Assembly (NCBI GenBank): GCA_031257075.1 | Contig: JAIRPM010000033.1 | Span: forward strand, 1 to 6,848 | DNA: 6,848 nucleotides | Direction of reading: 5' to 3' | From: Spirochaetaceae bacterium | Lineage (GTDB): Bacteria > Spirochaetota > Spirochaetia > Treponematales > Breznakiellaceae | Shown here: positions 1 to 4,741 of the stretch, one piece after another | Layout: every line of letters starts with the position of its first letter | Position numbering within the stretch: position 1 is the first letter of the stretch | Made by a program: the position numbers and the translations under genes | The notes under the pieces: model-generated | What the model was told of the DNA's origin: nothing | What the model saw: the letters and a program-made list of their open reading frames with translations, nothing else | Database searches by the model: none

Positions 1-26
1 TTCCCTACACGACGCTCTTCCGATCT
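1..26 (+). other. Residual Illumina TruSeq adapter (not genomic)
   Basis: The first 26 bases are identical to the 3' part of the standard Illumina TruSeq/P5 read-1 adapter, ending in the well-known GCTCTTCCGATCT. Genomic sequence begins at base 27. The adapter sits exactly at the contig edge, as expected when an untrimmed read seeds the end of an assembly. It supplies the apparent stop codon and the last six to seven residues of the minus-strand reading frame beside it, so these must not be annotated as protein. Confidence 0.97.
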
Positions 27-271
27 GGATGAGGTAATGGCGAAATATGATTGTTTGCAATATACGGTTTGCCGTATTTGTTGTATGTGAATTCCGGCGA
101 ATAGCCTAATTCCGATGACAGCATTGTATACGCAAGCGCCCGCGCCGCCTGAGACGAGGCCTGTTTGTAAGCAAGCGTTTTTCGCCTGCGGAACTCTGGC
201 AATTTTTCAATAAGCGTTTGCAGTTGTTTCCCGCAAAAAGACGGATAATTCCGGCAGAGCAGAATTTTCAT
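27..271 (-). CDS. 4'-phosphopantetheinyl transferase, Sfp type, N-terminal fragment
   Basis: This is the start of an enzyme that transfers the phosphopantetheine arm of coenzyme A to a serine of acyl, peptidyl or aryl carrier proteins, in the cytoplasm. Eighty-one genuine residues remain. Residues 24-56 (LPEFRRRKTLAYKQ, then ARALAYTMLSSELGY) match the N-terminal half of Sfp/AcpT-type enzymes, and FTYNKYGKPYI at 61-71 is the family's hallmark GKPY segment. The FNISHS segment and the magnesium-binding acidic residues that should follow are missing because the contig ends. The stop codon seen at bases 5-7 lies in adapter sequence, so the gene is truncated by the assembly and not a pseudogene. 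The ATG at 271 has a weak AAGG four bases upstream. It is transcribed divergently from the glucosaminidase gene. The family call is firm; whether it serves fatty acid synthesis or a secondary pathway cannot be seen. Confidence 0.82.
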
Positions 272-279
272 AGCGCCTT

Positions 280-288
280 AGTTTATCA
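280..288 (-). promoter_or_regulatory. Extended -10 promoter element of the phosphopantetheinyl transferase gene
   Basis: On the minus strand TGA precedes TAAACT (285 down to 280), which matches an extended -10 (TGN plus a TATAAT-like hexamer). It ends 8 bases before the ATG at 271, placing the predicted transcript start at about the start codon. A perfect TTGACA lies at 304-299 but only 13 bases from the hexamer, too close for a normal -35. The properly spaced hexamer at 308-303 (TTTATT) is poor. Inferred from sequence only. Confidence 0.4.
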
Positions 289-347
289 TCAAAAGGAATG
301 TCAATAAAAGCGTTTGTGCGGTTATTTGAAGGACGATTTTTTATCAA

Positions 348-367
348 CGGCATGCGTGAAAATGCCG
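348..367 (+). repeat. Short inverted repeat before the glucosaminidase start
   Basis: CGGCAT (348-353) and ATGCCG (362-367) form a perfect 6-base-pair inverted repeat with an 8-base loop, ending 10 bases before the ATG at 378. It could be a hairpin in the leader near the ribosome-binding region, or an operator in the divergent intergenic region 272-377. The rest of that region shows no convincing plus-strand promoter and no Shine-Dalgarno sequence. Confidence 0.3.
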
Positions 368-377
368 AAAATAGTAT

Positions 378-992
378 ATGAAAACAAAAATGAAATTATC
401 ACGCGCTGTTCAAATACTGCTAATGGCTGTCTTTGTGTTTTCTTTGAGCGCGTGCCGTACAAAACCTCCGGCACGGTATGCGCCTCCCGAATCCATTTTG
501 GGAAAAGGCCGTGTTTCCAGCGCCGAACTTGCCGCTTTTCTTGTAAGCGCAAACCCATTGCTGGACAGGCAATTTGCCGCGGATTTTGCCCGGTGGTATG
601 TGGAAGAATCCGCTGTTGAAGGCATAAACCATGACATCGCGTTTTCGCAGATGTGCGTGGAAACCGGTTTTATGACTTTTGGCGGCCTTGTTACGGCGGA
701 TATGAATAACTTTTGCGGGTTAGGTTCCATAGGGCCGGGACAGCCGGGCGAGCGCTTTCCCACTCCGCGCATTGGCATACGGGCGCAAATCCAGCATTTG
801 AAAGCCTATGCGACAAGCGAACCGCCAAAACTGGCAATAGTTGACCCCCGCTACCATTGGGTCAAACCGGGCGCTGCCGTTACTATTGACGGTCTTGCCG
901 GGCGGTGGGCTTCCGACAAAGAATATGCCGTAAAAATCAAAGCCGTGCTGGAACGGCTTTATGCATCGAGCGGAAATTCACGCCGCGCATAA
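378..992 (+). CDS. Glucosaminidase-domain lipoprotein (peptidoglycan hydrolase)
   Basis: Predicted cell-envelope enzyme that cleaves the N-acetylglucosaminyl linkage of peptidoglycan (Glucosaminidase family, as in FlgJ C-termini and mannosyl-glycoprotein endo-beta-N-acetylglucosaminidases). Residues 1-25 are a signal peptide with basic start (KTKMKLSR) and hydrophobic core, ending in the lipobox LSAC with Cys26 as the lipidation site, so it is probably membrane-anchored. The domain spans about 47-195. IAFSQMCVETGF carries the likely catalytic Glu95, followed by MNNFCGLG (109-116) and GIRAQIQHLKAY (133-144), the usual order of family motifs. A linker of about 20 residues (27-46) follows the lipid anchor. 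Start: ATG at 378 gives a good signal peptide; an in-frame ATG at 390 gives one four residues shorter and is equally possible. No clear ribosome site precedes either. rimO follows 20 bases downstream, so the two are probably co-transcribed, though no functional link is evident. Confidence 0.85.
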   Translation: MKTKMKLSRAVQILLMAVFVFSLSACRTKPPARYAPPESILGKGRVSSAELAAFLVSANPLLDRQFAADFARWYVEESAVEGINHDIAFSQMCVETGFMTFGGLVTADMNNFCGLGSIGPGQPGERFPTPRIGIRAQIQHLKAYATSEPPKLAIVDPRYHWVKPGAAVTIDGLAGRWASDKEYAVKIKAVLERLYASSGNSRRA

Positions 993-1012
993 ACCGCTCC
1001 GCCGTTATCAAG

Positions 1013-2344
1013 ATGAATTTTTATATTGAAAGCCTGGGCTGCGCAAAAAATCAGGTGGAAAGTGAAATTATGATATCCTGCCTGAACGCGGCCGGATTTC
1101 CCGCCGCCGCCGTGCCGGAAGAAGCGGATATTATCATCATTAACTCATGCGGATTTATAAAAGACGCTAAACGCGAATCAATTAATACCGTATTGTCATA
1201 CCGCAAAGAGTATCCGCAAAAAATAATTATACTAGCCGGCTGCCTTGCTATTCGGTATGCCAAAGATTTGCGCGAAAGTTTAAGCGAAGCGGACGCGATT
1301 TACGACAGCCTTGACAGTGCCGCTTTTGGAATGTGGCTGCGGGATGTGGTTAAAAAACATGAAGATGGGGCGCGGGCTATTTCTGCGGAAGACATGTATG
1401 CGGCGCGGAGCCTTCTTTCACCGGCGGGCAGCGCCTATATAAAAGTAAGTGACGGCTGCGACAACCGTTGTTCATTTTGCGCTATTCCGCTTATACGGGG
1501 AAAACAGCGAAGCCGCGCCCTGGAAAACATAGTTGCCGAATGTAAAGCGCTTGTGGGGCGCGGGGTGAAAGAACTTTGCCTGATAGCGCAGGATTTAGCC
1601 GCATACGGAATGGATATTGCGGGAAAAAGCCTGTTAGCGGAACTTATGGCCCATATTGGCGGCATAGAAGGCGATTTTTGGGTGCGGCTCTTGTACCTTC
1701 ATCCCGATCATTTTCCTTTTGATATTTTGCCGGTCATAAGCAATGATTCCCGCATGCTCCCTTACTTTGATATCCCTTTTCAACACAGTTCGCAGCGTAT
1801 TCTCCGCGCAATGAACCGGCGCGGCAGTCTGGCAGCGTACCTTGACTTGCTCACGGAAATCCGGCGGAACATTCCGGGCGCTGTTTTCCGCACTACATTA
1901 CTTACCGGCTTTCCTTTTGAAACAGACTTTGATTTTGCGATGCTGCTTGATTTCCAAAACAGGGCTTCTTTTGACTGGCTTGGCGTTTTTACTTATTCAC
2001 ACGAAGAAGGGACGGCCGCCGCCGCGTTCAAAGGCGGCCGTGTTCTAAAAAAAACCGCGCTGGCGCGAAAAAAAGCGCTCGAAAAAGCGCAAATTCCGAT
2101 AACTACAGAAAAGTTAGCCCGCCTCACAGGGACTACGGCGCGGGCGCTGGTAGAAAAAGAATTGGTTTTGCCGCCTGCCGTATGCGCCTCCGGCTCACGG
2201 CTTTACCTTGGGCGGCTTCCTTGCCAAGCGCCTGAAGTTGACGGTGCGGCGCTTATTTACAGTGCCGAAGCGCTTGTTCCGGGCGCGTTTGTTTCGGGGA
2301 CAATTACCGGCATTACCGGATTTGACATACAGATGAAGGCATAA
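1013..2344 (+). CDS. rimO: Ribosomal protein S12 methylthiotransferase RimO
   Basis: Radical-SAM enzyme that adds a methylthio group to a conserved aspartate of ribosomal protein S12, using two [4Fe-4S] clusters, in the cytoplasm. At 443 residues it has normal family length with all three domains. The N-terminal UPF0004 domain has the three cluster ligands Cys10 (SLGCAKNQ), Cys46 (NSCGF) and Cys77 (AGCLA). The radical-SAM motif has Cys149, Cys153 and Cys156 (DGCDNRCSFC). Further family blocks are PYFDIPFQHSS (250-260), RTTLLTGFP (293-301) and GVFTYSHEEGT (324-334). A C-terminal TRAM domain covers about 376-443, with YLGR and APEVDG as in RimO rather than MiaB. The start at 1013 is chosen because the protein then begins at MNFYIESLGC like other RimO proteins; a frame open back to 905 would overlap the upstream gene and adds 36 non-conserved residues. 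No good Shine-Dalgarno is visible, so translation may depend on the upstream gene. Sure of the family; RimO over MiaB or MtaB rests on the start motif and the TRAM sequence. Confidence 0.94.
   Translation: MNFYIESLGCAKNQVESEIMISCLNAAGFPAAAVPEEADIIIINSCGFIKDAKRESINTVLSYRKEYPQKIIILAGCLAIRYAKDLRESLSEADAIYDSLDSAAFGMWLRDVVKKHEDGARAISAEDMYAARSLLSPAGSAYIKVSDGCDNRCSFCAIPLIRGKQRSRALENIVAECKALVGRGVKELCLIAQDLAAYGMDIAGKSLLAELMAHIGGIEGDFWVRLLYLHPDHFPFDILPVISNDSRMLPYFDIPFQHSSQRILRAMNRRGSLAAYLDLLTEIRRNIPGAVFRTTLLTGFPFETDFDFAMLLDFQNRASFDWLGVFTYSHEEGTAAAAFKGGRVLKKTALARKKALEKAQIPITTEKLARLTGTTARALVEKELVLPPAVCASGSRLYLGRLPCQAPEVDGAALIYSAEALVPGAFVSGTITGITGFDIQMKA
2012..2041 (+). repeat. Perfect 9-bp GC-rich inverted repeat inside rimO
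   Basis: ACGGCCGCC (2012-2020) and GGCGGCCGT (2033-2041) are perfect reverse complements separated by 12 bases. They encode part of the segment GTAAAAFKGGRV between the radical-SAM and TRAM domains. The stem would be very stable in mRNA. Runs of eight A (2047-2054) and seven A (2068-2074) follow. The amino-acid segment is a variable linker, so the repeat need not be forced by protein sequence, but its role is unknown and it may be chance. Confidence 0.5.
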
Positions 2345-2347
2345 TGG

Positions 2348-3880
2348 TTATGCCCAGCCCCAGCGTTCGTATTCGATAATTTCGCCGGCATCTTCGTCCG
2401 CCGCAATAACTCCGGCCTTTTGCATGGATTTCAGCCGTATACTGTATATTAAACCGATAATCTGAATCACGATGAGCGGTGCCATAGCAACCATGGCTAC
2501 AATGCCAAAAGCGTCTTTCATAAGGTCGCCGCCGGAACCGCGGCAAACACCCATTGCCAGCGGTAAAAGAAAGGTGGATGTAAGCGGGCCGGAACAAACG
2601 CCGCCTGAGTCAAACGCAATGCCGGTAAAGATGCGCGGTACAAAAAACGTAAGCGCTATGGCAAGCGCGTAACCGGGTATCAAAATGTACATTAGCGGGA
2701 TTTGGAGCAAAATTCTCACCATTGTAACGGCAAGGGCGCTTGCCATACCAAAGGCAAGCCCGCCCTGCAAAGTCGGAGCGGGAATAGCCCCCGCGGATAT
2801 ATCCTCGACCTGTTTGGTAAGCACATGCACAGCAGGCTCGGCGGATACGATAAAATAGCCGACCGCCATGCTAAAAGGCACGAGAACCCATTTGAATGGG
2901 GAAGCGGCTATCTGTTCGCCCAAAAGGTGGCCTACGGGAATAAAGCCGACGTTTACGCCGGTAAGAAAGACAACAAGGCCGATGAGCGTGTAAACAAAGC
3001 CAACCACTACGCGGCGCACCTGATGTTTTTTGAAACGGCGGGAAGCAACCTGAAAAACAATAAAGCAAAGCGCGATAGCGCCCATGGCTTGCAGCACTTC
3101 TTTGAATGACTGCGGAATGTGCGCGGTAAACTGTACAACCACATCGCGGGATGTAGCGGCTTCGGCAAGGTGGGTTTCAGCGACACTTGCCCCGCCCGGA
3201 TTGTAAAAAATACCGAGCAGAAGCACGGCGATTATGGGGCCTATACTGCACAGGGACACCAGCCCAAAACTGTCTTCCTGCGAGCCTTTATCACCGCGGA
3301 CGGAAGCCACGCCGACACCCATTGCCAAAATGAAAGGCACCGTTACCGGCCCTGTGGTAACACCGCCCGAATCAAAAGCGACAGGCATAAAGACCGATGG
3401 CGTAAAGTACGCAAGGGCAAATGTAAACAGATACGAAATGATAAGAAGTACAGATAGGGGGATTTTGAAAAGCGTTCTGAGCATTGACATAACAAGGAAC
3501 AAACCCACACCGGAAGCTACCGTCAGTACGAGTACAATCGGCGGCTGAATTGACGGCACTTGCCGCGCCAGCACTTGCAGGTCGGGTTCCGCGATGGTAA
3601 TTATTAGCCCCATTATAAAACTGATAGTCAGTATGACAAAAAGATTCGTGGTTTTGGTCAGTTGAATGCCGATGCCTTCGCCCATCGGCATCATTGCCAT
3701 ATCGGCACCCATTGTAAAGAAGCCCATCCCGACTATAAGCATAGCCGCCCCTACAAGGAACATAAGCACCGTGCCGGCGGGAAGCGGTGTCAGTACTATG
3801 CTGGCAAGAAGTACGATACCCGTTATCGGCAGCACAGCGGCAAAGGCTTCCATGATTTTTTCATAGAGGATTTTATTCAC
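2348..3880 (-). CDS. Two-repeat DUF1538 integral membrane protein, putative cation transporter
   Basis: Polytopic inner-membrane protein of 510 residues made of two homologous DUF1538 halves. The halves are visible directly: LPITGIVLL (17-25) parallels the stretch at 267-277; ITIAEPDLQVLARQV (94-108) parallels IVSAEPAVHVLTKQV (344-358); AFDSGGVTTGP (168-178) parallels AFDSGGVCSGP (422-432); EDSFGLV (202-208) parallels KDAFGIV (455-461). The conserved AEP and FDSGGV-GP segments lie between hydrophobic helices and are plausible ion- or substrate-binding elements, as in other inverted- or tandem-repeat transporters. From memory, a pair of separate DUF1538 proteins (UmpAB of Halomonas) was reported to act as a Na+/H+ antiporter; here both units are on one chain. 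The loop at 229-250 and the charged tail at 487-510 are likely soluble. The start is GTG at 3880 (MNKILYEKIMEAFAAVLPIT); an in-frame ATG at residue 10 is the alternative. It faces rimO tail to tail with 3 bases between stops. Confidence 0.88.
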   Translation of the reverse strand: MNKILYEKIMEAFAAVLPITGIVLLASIVLTPLPAGTVLMFLVGAAMLIVGMGFFTMGADMAMMPMGEGIGIQLTKTTNLFVILTISFIMGLIITIAEPDLQVLARQVPSIQPPIVLVLTVASGVGLFLVMSMLRTLFKIPLSVLLIISYLFTFALAYFTPSVFMPVAFDSGGVTTGPVTVPFILAMGVGVASVRGDKGSQEDSFGLVSLCSIGPIIAVLLLGIFYNPGGASVAETHLAEAATSRDVVVQFTAHIPQSFKEVLQAMGAIALCFIVFQVASRRFKKHQVRRVVVGFVYTLIGLVVFLTGVNVGFIPVGHLLGEQIAASPFKWVLVPFSMAVGYFIVSAEPAVHVLTKQVEDISAGAIPAPTLQGGLAFGMASALAVTMVRILLQIPLMYILIPGYALAIALTFFVPRIFTGIAFDSGGVCSGPLTSTFLLPLAMGVCRGSGGDLMKDAFGIVAMVAMAPLIVIQIIGLIYSIRLKSMQKAGVIAADEDAGEIIEYERWGWA

Positions 3881-3887
3881 ATTAGAG

Positions 3888-3896
3888 ACTTTAGCA
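3888..3896 (-). promoter_or_regulatory. Extended -10 promoter element of the DUF1538 gene
   Basis: On the minus strand TGC is followed by TAAAGT (3893 down to 3888), an extended -10, and exactly 7 bases separate it from the GTG start at 3880. Transcription would begin at about the start codon. No good -35 is found at 16-18 bases (best is TGGTTA with an 18-base spacer, 3 of 6 matches), but extended -10 promoters often need none. A run of seven T just upstream (3904-3898) adds AT-richness. Confidence 0.42.
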
Positions 3897-3958
3897 CAAA
3901 AAAAGCATATTTAACCAGATACCGCGTTTCAGAAAACAACTATCAGAAAGCGTATACC

Positions 3959-3986
3959 GGCATAACGCAAGGCATTCAGCGTTGCC
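3959..3986 (-). terminator. Possible hairpin after the RsbRD-like gene, no U tract
   Basis: Directly after the TAA at 3989-3987, the minus strand reads GGCAACGC, ten bases, then GCGTTATGCC. These pair as an 8-base-pair stem with a 2-base bulge. No run of T follows, so it is not a classical intrinsic terminator. It may instead be a 3'-end-stabilising hairpin. The 106-base gap 3881-3986 otherwise holds only the promoter-like element of the next gene. Confidence 0.3.
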
Positions 3987-4505
3987 TTAAGCGTCTTTTT
4001 TGAAAAAAAAGTCATCTTTGAAACATTTGCGCAGTAGTTCTTCAGAAACGTTTTCCTGGAGATTCATTGTGAGGTAGGTTTGTTCATTGTAGCCTTTGTT
4101 TAAGTAGAACACTCCCAACAGAAAAAAATCGGCAACATGGGGAACAAGGCTAAGTGTCTGATACATAGTAACAGGATTGTCCAAAATGAATTCGGATTCG
4201 ATGTATTCCAAAAGCATTTGCTGGTCGAGTTTTATCGCGTAAACCATTTCAGAAATAGGAAAATTACGTTTTTGGCCGTCTTTACCGATACGGACGAAAA
4301 AATCGCCGACAATGCTCCGGTCAAGCCCGCGGTCAAGGGTACGGGCAAGCTGCGGATATATATGGCTGTCTATTCTGATAAGCGTTTCATCAGAAAGGCT
4401 ATTATAATGCCTAAGTTGCGGCGCTTTGCGGATGAGTTCTTTCCACCGCGAGGCAAGAACTTTTGATTTGAAATTTAATGTGTCTATCAAAACATTGTGA
4501 ACCAT
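3987..4505 (-). CDS. Small RsbRD N-terminal-domain-like protein, stress or sensor signalling
   Basis: A 172-residue, soluble, largely alpha-helical protein with no signal peptide and no membrane segment. Residues 14-105 resemble the RsbRD_N domain (N-terminal sensor half of RsbR-type stressosome proteins and of some histidine kinases): SKVLASRWKELI, then LSDETLIRIDSHIYPQLARTL, then a VRIGKDGQKRNFPISEMVYAIKLDQQMLLEYI block, which corresponds to the family's G-R-G-hydrophobic-EhV-Ah pattern. No STAS or kinase domain follows; residues 106-172 form an unrecognised tail. No rsbS, rsbT or anti-sigma gene is adjacent, so any role in sigma-factor control is inference. The ATG at 4505 is chosen because a frame open further upstream starts only with TTG (4601), adds 32 residues of poor quality, and would run across a strong promoter. 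Family assignment is moderate; a treponemal conserved hypothetical is the safe name. Confidence 0.68.
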   Translation of the reverse strand: MVHNVLIDTLNFKSKVLASRWKELIRKAPQLRHYNSLSDETLIRIDSHIYPQLARTLDRGLDRSIVGDFFVRIGKDGQKRNFPISEMVYAIKLDQQMLLEYIESEFILDNPVTMYQTLSLVPHVADFFLLGVFYLNKGYNEQTYLTMNLQENVSEELLRKCFKDDFFFKKDA

Positions 4506-4512
4506 ACCTTGT

Positions 4513-4541
4513 ACTTTACCACAGATTTGGGGATTTGTCAA
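4513..4541 (-). promoter_or_regulatory. Strong sigma-70-type promoter of the RsbRD-like gene
   Basis: The minus strand has a perfect -35 TTGACA (4541-4536), a 17-base spacer ending in TGG, and a -10 TAAAGT (4518-4513, 4 of 6 matches, extended by TG). This is the best promoter in the window. Only 7 bases (ACAAGGT) separate the -10 from the ATG at 4505, so the predicted transcript start falls on or next to the A of the ATG, and the AAGG in that gap would not be in the mRNA. Confidence 0.7.
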
Positions 4542-4594
4542 GGAAATTATACAGATTGCGGCGTGGCGCGGGGCACTGCGGCTGCTTGCGCTTT

Positions 4595-4622
4595 CTGACA
4601 AAATCTTGTACTCTGGGATAGA
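4595..4622 (+). promoter_or_regulatory. Possible promoter of tRNA-Gly and the M20 gene
   Basis: CTGACA (4595-4600, 5 of 6 matches to the -35) is followed by a 16-base spacer ending in TGG and by GATAGA (4617-4622, 3 of 6), an extended -10 of low quality. Transcription would start near 4629, giving a leader of about 25 bases before the tRNA at 4655. It is the only candidate at a sensible distance. Confidence 0.35.
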
Positions 4623-4624
4623 GG

Positions 4625-4649
4625 GTATTTCTGAAAAATTGGGAAATAC
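4625..4649 (+). repeat. Perfect 7-bp inverted repeat before tRNA-Gly
   Basis: GTATTTC (4625-4631) and GAAATAC (4643-4649) are perfect reverse complements with an 11-base spacer, ending 5 bases before the mature tRNA. It could be a hairpin in the 5' leader of the pre-tRNA, near the RNase P cleavage site, or a protein-binding operator at the promoter. Confidence 0.4.
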
Positions 4650-4654
4650 TATTA

Positions 4655-4725
4655 GCGGCTGTCGTATAACGGTAATACCCTAGCCTTCCAAGCTAGAGCA
4701 GCGGGTCCGACTCCCGTCAGCCGCT
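4655..4725 (+). tRNA. tRNA-Gly, anticodon UCC
   Basis: A full cloverleaf folds by eye. The acceptor stem is GCGGCTG (4655-4661) with CAGCCGC (4718-4724) and discriminator T at 4725. The D stem is GTAT/ATAC with a GG in the loop (4671-4672). The anticodon stem is CTAGC (4680-4684) with GCTAG (4692-4696), around loop CTTCCAA with anticodon TCC (4687-4689). The variable loop is AGCA. The T stem is GCGGG (4701-4705) with CCCGT (4713-4717). The T-loop reads TCCGACT instead of the usual TTCRANY: position 55, normally the T that becomes pseudouridine, is C. CCA is not encoded, so a CCA-adding enzyme is needed. It reads GGA and GGG codons. An M20 hydrolase gene starts 16 bases downstream. Confidence 0.95.
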
Positions 4726-4741
4726 ATTTTATCTGTATTCT

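Noticed and set aside
905..1012. Upstream extension of rimO from an ATG at 905
   Set aside because: It would overlap the glucosaminidase gene by 88 bases and add 36 residues not found in RimO proteins; the conserved N-terminus begins at the ATG at 1013.
2702..3109. 135-codon open frame on the plus strand inside the DUF1538 gene
   Set aside because: It is antisense to a well-supported membrane protein, and its translation (rich in charged residues and His/Gly) resembles nothing known. The same applies to other open frames opposite this gene.
4506..4601. N-terminal extension of the RsbRD-like protein by 32 residues
   Set aside because: The first codon would be TTG at 4601 with no ribosome site, the residues look non-coding, and the stretch contains a near-consensus promoter for the same gene.
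4647..4652. TACTAT as a -10 element for tRNA-Gly
   Set aside because: It lies 2 bases before the mature tRNA, so transcription would begin inside the tRNA.
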